Positions 1-7,439 of a DNA stretch of 64,000 nucleotides are shown piece by piece; within the stretch, counting starts at the first letter, position 1, and each line of letters begins with the position of its first letter. The position numbers were made by a program, and so were the translations under genes. The stretch covers positions 1,426,001 to 1,490,000 of the forward strand of contig CAWBQT010000003.1 of the NCBI GenBank assembly GCA_963790875.1, read 5' to 3'. Below the pieces are notes generated by a model. It had not been told where the DNA came from, ran no database searches, and saw only the letters and a list, made by a program, of their open reading frames with translations. The DNA is from AP-15 sp963790875. GTDB lineage: Bacteria; Pseudomonadota; Alphaproteobacteria; ATCC43930; CGMCC-115725.

Positions 1-336
1 CCCGCGATCTTGCCGTTGCTGCCTGTGGCCGCGGGCCGATCGGATTACGCGCTGCCGCGCGCGAACCTGCTGCCGTCGTTTGACACTGAGATCAGCGAGG
101 TGCCATCGACGAGGAACCCGCTCGGCATGCGCGGCAGCAGCAAGGGCAGGATCACGCCAGGGCTCGCAGCCGTCGCGAATGCGATCGTCGATGCGCTCGC
201 GGAGTTCGGCGTCGAGCACATCGAGCTCCGGCCTCGTCCGAGCGGCGTTTGGCACGCGATCCGCACAGCCGCGGCAGCAGGGACTGACCCTGCGACCAAG
301 CGCATTTCGAGGGATAGGAGCATGGCGCCACCTTGA
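1..336 (+). CDS. Molybdenum hydroxylase large subunit (xanthine/CO dehydrogenase family), C-terminal end only
   Basis: The frame is open from the first base of the window, so the 5' part lies outside. The translated tail carries the end of the molybdopterin-binding subunit family (CoxL/XdhB type): GMRGSSKGRITPG followed by a stretch around ANAIVDALAEFGV and a closing tryptophan-containing helix, as in subunits that end shortly after the active-site glutamate region. The protein would bind the Mo-cytosine-dinucleotide cofactor and hydroxylate an unknown small substrate. It runs toward the minus-strand rutA (convergent). A complete coxLSM-type operon lies near 38-42 kb, so this is a second, separate system. 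The substrate cannot be told from the tail. Confidence 0.72.
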   Translation, partial: PAILPLLPVAAGRSDYALPRANLLPSFDTEISEVPSTRNPLGMRGSSKGRITPGLAAVANAIVDALAEFGVEHIELRPRPSGVWHAIRTAAAAGTDPATKRISRDRSMAPP

Positions 337-352
337 ACACCAGCACGCGAAT

Positions 353-547
353 ATGCTGCTCGGCCGTACCATTGACGAGATGCGGGAACACCTGGACCGC
401 GCGATCGAGAACGATCCCGATCCGCTCTCGCCTCGGCAGACGCCCCTAAAGGCGACCTTGGCAAAGCACGAGTTGCCCGAGCCACGCCGCGCCGATATCC
501 GCTTCGCCGATGAGGTGATCCGCCACATCATGACGAATCAGGCATAG
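353..547 (+). CDS. Small hypothetical protein
   Basis: A 64-residue open frame beginning at ATG 353, with a charged, helical composition (starts MLLGRTIDEMREHLD). It begins 17 bases after the molybdenum hydroxylase stop and its last codons overlap the end of the convergent rutA by 10 bases. I recognise no family. A good ribosome binding site is not visible, and the frame is also open upstream in low-complexity arginine/serine-rich translation, which is typical of spurious frames in GC-rich DNA. Confidence 0.28.
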   Translation: MLLGRTIDEMREHLDRAIENDPDPLSPRQTPLKATLAKHELPEPRRADIRFADEVIRHIMTNQA

Positions 548-1716
548 GCCGGGTCTCGCAATGCCCGCCCTTCGGTCGACTCGGCCAAGCGGCATTTCAT
601 CAGCGGCTGGATGCGCTGACCGAACTGCTGCATCCCGATGAGGAAATCGTCGAAAGTCAGCATGAGACCCTTGGTACCGGGGACGCTCGCCGCCTCGTCG
701 AGCATCCGCGCCACCGAGGCATACGAGCCGACCAGCGTTCCCATGTTGAAGTTGATGGCACCTTCGGGCAGCACGATCGACTTGGCCGTCGATCCTTCCG
801 TCGCCGTCGGGTCGGCCCCGGCCTGGCCGGCCATCCATGCCAACGCCGCCGTATCGACCCCGTCATTGTAGTGCCGCCACTTGGCCCGCGCCGCGGCGTC
901 GGTCTCGTCCGCGATCACCATCAAGAGGACATAGGTACCGACGTCCCGGTTGGTACGGGCCGCCGCGGCCAACATCCTCTCGTTAGTCGGCGTATGGGCG
1001 GTCGGCGTGTTGACCCCTGTTCCAATCACGAAATTGTAGTCGCCAAATTCCGCGCCGAACTGCATGCCACGCTCGCTCTGGCCGGCGCAGACGATTTTGA
1101 CTGGCGCCTGCGGGCGTGGGCTCAGGCGGCAGTCGTTCATCTGGAAGAAATCGCCCTTGAAGTCGGAGCGTCCGGTCTCCCAGAGCTCGCGCATGACCCG
1201 CACATATTCGGTGCTGTAGTCGTAGCGACGCCCGAAATGCGCCTCGCCCGGCCACAGATCCATCTGCTCGTATTCGGCCTTGGCCCAGCCGGAGACGATG
1301 TTGACCCCGAACCGGCCTGGTGCGATCGAGTCGATCGTCGCCGCCATGCGAGCGACGATCGCCGGCGGGATCGTCAGAACCGCAACCGAAGCGTAGAGCT
1401 TGATCCGTTGCGTCACCGCTGCGAGCCCGGCCATGAGGGTGAATAATTCGAGATTGTGATCCCAGAACTCGCTTACCCCGCCGAATCCACGCAGCTTGAT
1501 CATCGACAGCGCAAAGTCGAGGCCATACCGCTCCGCCTGCTGCACGATCTCGCGGTTGAGCTCGAACGTCGGCATGTATTGCGGCGAGGTGGTCGAGATC
1601 AGCCAACCGTTGTTGCCGATCGGTATGAAAACGCCGATGTCCATGATCACAGGTCCACAGAGTGTCGCGGGGTTGGCTTTGCCCGGAGCAACGTGCGTGC
1701 CAAATCGAGGGTTCAC
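538..1716 (-). CDS. rutA: Pyrimidine monooxygenase RutA
   Basis: FMN-dependent luciferase-like monooxygenase that opens the uracil ring in the Rut pyrimidine-degradation pathway. The match to RutA is close across the whole length: GVFIPIGNNGWLIS near residues 28-41, SMIKLRGFGG, DHNLELFTLMAGLAAVT, PPAIVARMAATIDSI, CAGQSERGM and GTLVGSYASVARMLDE are family signatures. I take the GTG at 1716 as start because GGAGGA lies six bases upstream. The alternative ATG at 1644 begins directly at the conserved core but has a poor Shine-Dalgarno sequence. Length (392 aa) is slightly above the usual 360-380. No rutB-G or rutR neighbours are present, so the gene stands alone here; the other Rut functions would have to lie elsewhere. 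Confidence 0.9.
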   Translation of the reverse strand: MNPRFGTHVAPGKANPATLCGPVIMDIGVFIPIGNNGWLISTTSPQYMPTFELNREIVQQAERYGLDFALSMIKLRGFGGVSEFWDHNLELFTLMAGLAAVTQRIKLYASVAVLTIPPAIVARMAATIDSIAPGRFGVNIVSGWAKAEYEQMDLWPGEAHFGRRYDYSTEYVRVMRELWETGRSDFKGDFFQMNDCRLSPRPQAPVKIVCAGQSERGMQFGAEFGDYNFVIGTGVNTPTAHTPTNERMLAAAARTNRDVGTYVLLMVIADETDAAARAKWRHYNDGVDTAALAWMAGQAGADPTATEGSTAKSIVLPEGAINFNMGTLVGSYASVARMLDEAASVPGTKGLMLTFDDFLIGMQQFGQRIQPLMKCRLAESTEGRALRDPAYA

Positions 1717-1939
1717 GAACGTTCCTCCAACAACGGCACGCTTCGAAGCCTAGGCCGGTCTCTGCATGCGAGGCAGCATCGACCCCCGCGAAATGGATTC
1801 CGGGAAGCGAGCGACGGCTTGGCACCCCTATTTATAAATGAAGGTCAGCATGGCGCCTCTGCGCCTCTGCGGCTGACTGGCGCCGACGATGAAATACAGC
1901 GGCCCGCCGATGACCCTCGAAACGCCGCCAAGGCCGGGG

Positions 1940-2088
1940 TCCGGTTGATCGTTTGGTGTCGCGCGTGCGGAGTCAGGCAGAGCCCGATCCCGCGGAGATG
2001 GTCGAGCGCCACGGCGCCGAGACGCCCGTTCCCGATTGGCGCGAACACGTTGTTTGCTCCGGCTGCGGCAGCCTGCAGGTGGGCTGAT
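1940..2088 (+). pseudogene. Remnant of a small zinc-ribbon protein, frameshifted
   Basis: Two adjacent frames together resemble a short double-CxxC protein common in alphaproteobacteria. An upstream piece reads VWCRACG, then a one-base shift leads into QAEPDPAEMVERHGAETPVP and a second knuckle VCSGCGSLQVG before a stop at 2088. The CxxC pairs would bind zinc. No single frame covers both. I see this as a decayed gene. It is short, so chance similarity is possible. Confidence 0.38.
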
Positions 2089-2191
2089 TATCTGATCTCA
2101 TACGCCCCCCTGGGTATCATTGAGAGGCTCCGATTGCGACAGGATGGGGCGTTGAGCAGGAGCGCGCTCCATCTCGCAACAGAGCCTTCCG

Positions 2192-2266
2192 GTGAGGATC
2201 ATTTGGCAGCGTATGATCGAGGACATGCAGGTGCGGAACCTTTCCTCGAGGCCCCGCGACACCTAG
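2192..2266 (+). pseudogene. N-terminal stub of an IS91-associated tyrosine recombinase
   Basis: A 24-codon frame reads QRMIEDMQVRNLSSRPRDT and then stops at TAG (2264-2266). The same opening motif (RMIEDM.VR) begins the tyrosine recombinase at 22864 in this window, which belongs to an IS91-type element. The stub is therefore probably the trace of another copy of that element class. Nothing else of the recombinase follows. Confidence 0.35.
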
Positions 2267-2315
2267 AGGTTCTGCAGGTCTAGCTTACGATTTTGAACGG
2301 ATCGTGTGATGACCT

Positions 2316-2744
2316 TTATTTGACCAGTGTCACCGGGACTCGGACGTGATGAAGCACTTCGGCGGAAACCGAACCGACCACTAGACCGCGCAAAGGTCCG
2401 AAACCTCGGGCACCCATTACGATCTGATCCGCGTTTATCTCGCGAGCAATCTTGATGATTGTTTCAGCGATGGAGCCGAACTCAGAGCGAGCGTAGAATT
2501 TTACCTGCGCTTTACGGTAGAGGCGAGTCGCCTCACCGAGTACCTCTTTTGACTTTTTGACAGCGCGCTCCGTGTCTGCACCAACGGACGTCACGCTCGA
2601 GACCTCCGATGTATCGAGCGTATGCTGATTTTGCACATGCACCAGGGTGATCTCGGTATCCGCGCGGCCGTCAGCGAGCAATAGTGCATGCGCCGCGGCT
2701 CGGTTCGCGCTGGCAGAACCATCGACCGGGACGATAATCCTCAT
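2316..2744 (-). CDS. Universal stress protein, UspA family
   Basis: A single Usp domain of 142 residues. The N-terminal strand MRIIVPVDGS and the C-terminal ATP-binding signature GARGFGPLRGLVVGSVSAEV (G-2x-G-9x-G-S type) are both present, so this is an ATP-binding member. Start ATG 2744 is preceded by AGGAGG nine bases upstream; a longer frame to 2822 has no support. It lies about 270 bases downstream of the c4-type cytochrome on the same strand. Usp proteins are often placed with respiratory or anaerobic-stress genes, which fits the electron-transfer cluster next door, but co-transcription is only inferred. Confidence 0.88.
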   Translation of the reverse strand: MRIIVPVDGSASANRAAAHALLLADGRADTEITLVHVQNQHTLDTSEVSSVTSVGADTERAVKKSKEVLGEATRLYRKAQVKFYARSEFGSIAETIIKIAREINADQIVMGARGFGPLRGLVVGSVSAEVLHHVRVPVTLVK

Positions 2745-3009
2745 GTGTGACCGCCTCCTAGCGTCGAACTGCCGACGATTGATCCTCGCCGGAACGGGAG
2801 AAGCTGGGGTGACAATGAGCAAACCATGTCGCCTGGCCTACCGCCAGGAGAAACCAACGCGTGCGATCAGGTGAAGGCCTTGCGGCTTCAGCTGGCGTGT
2901 TGACCCTACGCGACGCGACCGGCGCAATTCATTTACCCTGAAATCGGACCGTACTTCCATAAGAACGCGTGCAGGCAGCGATAGAAGAATCCAATAGCTA
3001 GCTACCCGA

Positions 3010-3648
3010 TTACTGTGTCGCGAGGAAGGCAGCTACTTCGCGAATCTGTTCCTCAGTCAGATTTTTGGAATTTTCGTGCATGATTACGTTAGCTCGCGCG
3101 TTCGACGCAAACGCCTCCAATTGCCGCTCGATATAGGCGCTATGCTGCCCCGCCAGGCGCGGAAACGCACTGTTCCCTTCGCCTTTCGCGCCATGGCAGG
3201 CCATGCAGGCCGGTACGCCTTCGGCAGGAATGCCCTCAGTATAGATCTTGTGTCCCGCCTCCGCTTCCGGCGAGTTGCCGGAGGTACCGGGAACCGGCGG
3301 CTGCGCGGCGTAATAGGTCGCAAGCGCCACGATCATCGAGTTGCTCAGGCGCGCTGCCATGCCCCACATATAAGTCTGCGCATGCGGATCGGCGCGCTTT
3401 TGGTCGCGAAACGCCGTGAGTTGTGCAATGAGATAGTCTTTTTGTTGTCCGGCGAGACGGGGGAATGTCGAAGAGATGCTGTGTCCGCCCGGCCCGTGGC
3501 ACGAAGAGCAGACATGCACCGTACCGGCAATATCGGGCGGGGGTTCGCGTGCCGCTTCTCCCTAAGTCGCCTGGTTCGCGCCGCCGCATGCTGCGAGAAC
3601 AAGTGCCACCAGGAGCGCGGCCAGTGGAATTTCGATCAATCGAGCCAT
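3010..3648 (-). CDS. Diheme c4-type cytochrome, predicted lipoprotein, interrupted by an in-frame TAG
   Basis: From ATG 3648 the frame encodes a lipoprotein-type signal peptide ending LVLAAC (lipobox Cys about residue 21), then a TAG at codon 29 (3562-3564), then an intact two-domain cytochrome: heme sites CSSCH (about 47-51) and CMACH (about 148-152), with FPRLAGQ repeated in both halves and Met ligands in MWGMAARL and VIMHEN. This duplicated layout is the c4 family, periplasmic electron carriers; Cyc1 of acidophilic iron oxidisers is of this type. Downstream of the TAG the first usable start is GTG 3519, which would give a protein without a signal peptide. It follows the heme-porin gene by 56 bases. 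Either a recent nonsense mutation, readthrough or a base error explains the TAG. Confidence 0.82.
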
Positions 3649-3704
3649 GCGATCTTGATTTCGAATTGAGGCCTGTTCGCCTATAAACCGGTTTGGCCGC
3701 ATTT

Positions 3705-5102
3705 TTAAAATGCAAACCAAGCGAAAGCGAATAGTGTGTCGTTGGCGGCGGCGTTCCTGCCCGTCCCATCGTAATTTATACTGGCGCCGTCGAATTTGTT
3801 ATAATGGATAAATTGCAGGCCAAACTTCACATTCAACCACGGCCAGAATGTCGGGCCACCGTAATTGAATGGAATGTAGTCAAGCTCGAAGATCCAACCA
3901 TTCGAATTAGGACTGTTGTTTGCGGATACGCTGCTATAGAGCAGCTGATCGCTGCTCCCTGTTATGTTGAAGTAATTGACAGTCAATCCAATCGTCTGCT
4001 TGTAAAAATAGGTGCCCTTTACGGTCAGGCTGTGCAGAGTGTCGTGTGAGTAAGTAGAAAAACCGAGCGCTTGGCTGGCCGGTAAGTTCTGATATTCATT
4101 GATGTATCGGGCCTGCAACGAGAAGCTGTCGCGCGCTCCGAGAAATTCGTATTGCGTATCGAACCCGACATCCGTCACATGATCGGTGCCGGCGCCCATG
4201 CGCTGCGGTACCAGCGAGGCGGCAAGGCCGAGAGTGCCGAACTCCCAGGTGTTGTTGCCCCAGGCAGGCTCGATGGCGAGCCGCCAAGAGGGCGCGATCC
4301 CGTCGATAGAGTTCGTTCCGGGCGGCGGTATGCCGAGCGCGCTCAGCTGACCGGGCGACAACGTGCGGTATCCGCCGACCTCCGCGTAGACGAGCCGGTT
4401 CCAGTAGATATACGGGTTGAGGCCGACGACCTGCTGGGCGAGCCCACCTTCGATCAGCGTATGCGCCGCCGGCGTGGGCGCCAACTCGGAAGCGATATAA
4501 GGATAGCCCCAGGCCGGCGTCGAATTCCACACGTCCTCGACGGTCGGGTTGTTGTTGAGGCTCATGCCGTACACCAGTTCGTTGCCAGAGACCTGGTTGG
4601 TATTGGCATAGCGGATATCGGTATTGTCCCAGTGGATCATGTTGGGGACATTGTCATAGGTGGCCTGGATGAAGGCCCCGAGGTGGTCGAAGATTTTGCC
4701 GCCGGTGAACAGGCTGTTGGTGAAGGCCCAATTGTCGTTGTAAGTGAATCCCGGCGCTGCCCCGCCCGGTTGTCCTTGCGCGGTGTGCGTGTAGGTCGGG
4801 ATGTTCATCATCGAGATAGGCGGGACGTCGACAGTGCTGCCAGGAAAACCAAGAGGTCCGCCGGTAAAGGTGTATCCGTTGAGCTTGAATAGCCGGCCAT
4901 AGGGCGTCAGCTCGGGAAAGCCGTTGTGGCACGCGGCGCATTGCTGCCCCGTCTGCCGGGCATAAAGCGGCAGCGCCTGCGCTGGTCCGCCGGCCAGGAT
5001 GGAAAACGTCGCCAGCACCAAGAGCGTCACGCACGAAAGCAACACATGCGCGGCGCCGACGACCTTTGATCCTCCTCGCGATGCACGCCCCCCCTTGGAC
5101 AT
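3705..5102 (-). CDS. Outer-membrane monoheme cytochrome-porin fusion, Cyc2-like
   Basis: 465 residues. Residues 1-43 form a signal peptide (hydrophobic 17-42, AQA cleavage site). Immediately after comes a single heme site, ARQTGQQCAACH (CAACH at 55-59). The remaining roughly 400 residues contain no further CxxCH, are rich in alternating aromatic and polar strands, and end in AFAWFAF; a terminal phenylalanine is the outer-membrane barrel signal. One N-terminal heme plus a barrel of this size is the architecture of Cyc2, the outer-membrane Fe(II) oxidase, whose heme sits inside the pore. It is followed by a c4 cytochrome and preceded by a HiPIP on the same strand. AGGGGG lies upstream of ATG 5102. 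Many uncharacterised relatives exist, so Fe(II) as donor is an inference. Confidence 0.8.
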   Translation of the reverse strand: MSKGGRASRGGSKVVGAAHVLLSCVTLLVLATFSILAGGPAQALPLYARQTGQQCAACHNGFPELTPYGRLFKLNGYTFTGGPLGFPGSTVDVPPISMMNIPTYTHTAQGQPGGAAPGFTYNDNWAFTNSLFTGGKIFDHLGAFIQATYDNVPNMIHWDNTDIRYANTNQVSGNELVYGMSLNNNPTVEDVWNSTPAWGYPYIASELAPTPAAHTLIEGGLAQQVVGLNPYIYWNRLVYAEVGGYRTLSPGQLSALGIPPPGTNSIDGIAPSWRLAIEPAWGNNTWEFGTLGLAASLVPQRMGAGTDHVTDVGFDTQYEFLGARDSFSLQARYINEYQNLPASQALGFSTYSHDTLHSLTVKGTYFYKQTIGLTVNYFNITGSSDQLLYSSVSANNSPNSNGWIFELDYIPFNYGGPTFWPWLNVKFGLQFIHYNKFDGASINYDGTGRNAAANDTLFAFAWFAF

Positions 5103-5131
5103 GTCTCGCCCCCTGCGCCGAAAACGAGAGG

Positions 5132-5146
5132 TATGTAAGATACATA
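5132..5146. promoter_or_regulatory. 15-bp palindrome upstream of the heme-porin gene
   Basis: TATGTAAGATACATA is a perfect 6-3-6 inverted repeat, 30-44 bases upstream of ATG 5102. On the minus strand, TTGCTC lies 17 bases before TATGTA, so the palindrome could overlap a -10 element. It may be an operator. The sigma factor and regulator are unknown. Confidence 0.35.
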
Positions 5147-5304
5147 AAACTCATCATTGATTCGAGCAAAAGCGTTGTGCGAGGTGACCTCCAGCGCCGG
5201 ACTCGCCGAGCCTTAGCCGGTTTCGTTGCGGCGATCGTTCGGTGCAATCCGGCGATTGGTGGCCGCGTCCCCGACCGCCGCCTTTGACTATCAGCGGTTG
5301 CGAT

Positions 5305-5556
5305 TTACGACTTCTGCGCCCACAAATTGCACCATCCCGCAGGGCTGATTGGTCCCTCGACGACTTTGCAGGCGTTGGGTGGCTGGAAATACTGGCAGTT
5401 TGTGCAGGCGTGCCCCTCCTTGGGGGTGCTCTGATAGGCAACTAACTTTTGCGCCGCCTTGGTCTGTGCTTCCGCAGCCGCGGATACGGCGATCACGCCG
5501 GCTGCGCCGGTAAGCGCGAGGGCCTGGTGGAATAGGTAACGACGCGAGACGGTCAT
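5305..5556 (-). CDS. High-potential iron-sulfur protein (HiPIP) with Tat signal
   Basis: 83 residues. The N-terminus MTVSRRYLFHQALALTGAAG is a Tat-type export signal with a hydrophobic stretch to about residue 30. The mature part has four cysteines at 51, 54, 63 and 76 (C-x2-C-x8-C-x12-C) with nearby aromatic residues, the HiPIP pattern for a [4Fe-4S]3+/2+ periplasmic electron carrier. Start ATG 5556 has GGAGAG upstream; a longer frame to 5667 is not supported. It precedes the heme-porin gene by about 200 bases on the same strand. HiPIPs carry electrons from c cytochromes to oxidases or reaction centres, and the Iro protein of Acidithiobacillus belongs here, which supports an electron-transfer role for the cluster. 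Confidence 0.9.
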   Translation of the reverse strand: MTVSRRYLFHQALALTGAAGVIAVSAAAEAQTKAAQKLVAYQSTPKEGHACTNCQYFQPPNACKVVEGPISPAGWCNLWAQKS

Positions 5557-6005
5557 GCTTCTCTCCATATGATCAGCGCGAGGCGCCACTATGAGTGTGG
5601 CTACCGCCATGCAATTCAAATCAACGGTTTTTCGTTGCCCATGTTCACCGGCTAAGTGGACGCCCACGAATTTGCTTGACGACGGCGAACCGGTCGAAGG
5701 TGCTGCGCGCTAGGCGCACAGTCGTCAGTCGCCGGGGGCGGAGGCGTCGAGCATTTCGAGAAGCTCGCGCGGGTTGATTTGAGGCATGATCACGCTAGCA
5801 ACCGTTGGCGGCGGTTGCGGCGAACGGCCGCTTTCCACCCAATGCGGCGGTAGGCGAGGCTGCGGGCACCGCCGCATTCGACCCGTTGCCGACCACAGCC
5901 AACGCGCGGATACCCTTGCTGACCAGCAACATCAACGCAGCCTCTTCCGCGCGCGCCGAGGCGGATCGTATCGTTGCAAGGAGGGTTTCGCGATGAGGAT
6001 CCATC
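5557..6005. other. Intergenic region upstream of HiPIP and the TPR gene
   Basis: No recognisable gene. A 20-codon minus-strand frame (ATG complement of 5787) and a 70-codon alanine-rich minus-strand frame (5795-6007) are open but match nothing I know. This is the divergent control region between the electron-transfer cluster and the TPR gene. Confidence 0.4.
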
Positions 6006-7310
6006 ATGTTGACGGACCGGTACGAACTTCCGTTGTCGACCTCCTCATCTGGTGCGCGGGACGCCTACCTGCGGGGCTGCGCGGCGAAGCTGACCATGTA
6101 CCCCGGAGCGATCGAGGAATTCGATCTCGCCATCGCCGCCGACCCTGGCTTTGCCCTCGCCCATACCGCCAGGGCGCACACTCTCTTGGAACGCGGCGAT
6201 GCGGCGGCGGCCCGCGCGTCGATGGCGGCGGCCAATTCTCTCGCCGCCGGTCTCACTGAGCGGGAAGCGAGCCATGTCGCATTTTTCGAGCGGCTGACCG
6301 CCGGCGACGCCGAAGCTGCGCTTGCCGCATTGCCCGCGCATCTCAGCGCCTGGCCGCGCGACGCCCTGGTCCTCGGCACCGCCGCGTTCACCAACGGCCT
6401 GATCGGCAGTTCCGGCCGCGCCGGGCAGAAACGCGCGCTATTGCACCTGCTCGACAGGCTTGCCCCGAGCTACGGCGACGATTGGTGGTTCACCGCCCAT
6501 CACGGCATGGCGCTCTCGGAGAATGGACGGCGCGATGCCGCCGGCCCAATGATCGATCGATCGATCGCCCAAAACCCGAACAACCCGTGGGCGGCGCACG
6601 CCCGCGCGCACCTTTCTTACGAAGTGGGCGAGCCAAACGCGGCCCGCGCCTTCCTGGCGTCTTGGCTCACTACCTATCCGCGCAACGGCTTGTTATATAG
6701 CCATCTGAGCTGGCATCTGGCACTCGGCGACTTGGAGGCCGGCGATGCGATGGCGGCGTTCCGGCTTTTCCGGGAAGCCTTCGCGCCCGATGTCCACAGC
6801 GGCCCGCCGCGCGGCAAGGTGACGGATGCAGTTTCCTTTCTGTGGCGCTGGGAACTCGCCGGGCAGCCGCGCGACGCCGCAGCATGGCGCATGATCGTCG
6901 ACTTCGCGAACCGCGCGTTCCCGCGCGCTGGCGTCGCTTTTTCCGATATGCACATCGCGCTGGCGCAAGTCGTGGCCGGCGATGGCGCAGCGCTGGAGGC
7001 GCATGCCCGGCAGATCGACGCGCTCGCGCGCGCCGGTCGTTATCCATCCGGCCTCTTGGTTCCGGCGGTGTCGCAGGCCTTCGCCGCTTTCGAACGGCGG
7101 GATTTCTCGGCCGCGATCGACGCGCTTGCCCCGGTTGCCGGCGAACTCGAACGCATCGGCGGCAGCCGCGCCCAGCTCGACCTCGTGGAATTTACGCTGC
7201 TCAAGGCCTATCTCGGCGCGGACCGCTCGGACGAGGCGCGCCGGATGCTGAGCCTGCGGCGTCGCGGCTCGTCGGGCATTCCCGTCGCCGGGTTGGCGCC
7301 CGTGCACTGA
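6006..7310 (+). CDS. Tetratricopeptide-repeat protein, TTC38-like
   Basis: 434 residues, all helical, with no signal peptide. Helix pairs of TPR type are visible from about residue 20 (YPGAIEEFDLAIAADPGFALAHTARAHTLLERG) and again around 175-215 (AQNPNNPWAAHARAHLSYEVGE). The overall length and the run of atypical repeats recall the TTC38 family found in bacteria and animals, whose function is not established. Probably a cytoplasmic protein-interaction scaffold. It stands alone: the upstream cluster is divergent and the downstream monooxygenase is convergent. Confidence 0.75.
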   Translation: MLTDRYELPLSTSSSGARDAYLRGCAAKLTMYPGAIEEFDLAIAADPGFALAHTARAHTLLERGDAAAARASMAAANSLAAGLTEREASHVAFFERLTAGDAEAALAALPAHLSAWPRDALVLGTAAFTNGLIGSSGRAGQKRALLHLLDRLAPSYGDDWWFTAHHGMALSENGRRDAAGPMIDRSIAQNPNNPWAAHARAHLSYEVGEPNAARAFLASWLTTYPRNGLLYSHLSWHLALGDLEAGDAMAAFRLFREAFAPDVHSGPPRGKVTDAVSFLWRWELAGQPRDAAAWRMIVDFANRAFPRAGVAFSDMHIALAQVVAGDGAALEAHARQIDALARAGRYPSGLLVPAVSQAFAAFERRDFSAAIDALAPVAGELERIGGSRAQLDLVEFTLLKAYLGADRSDEARRMLSLRRRGSSGIPVAGLAPVH

Positions 7311-7439
7311 TCGACGAAACGACGGTGGCCTCGGCCGACCGCGCGACAAAGCGGTCCGTGCCGCCAACATTATTGAGGCCCGCTTTCGGCGCCGCATTCC
7401 CGGGATGGCGGTCGGCGGCGCGCCGTTGCGGCTCGGCCC

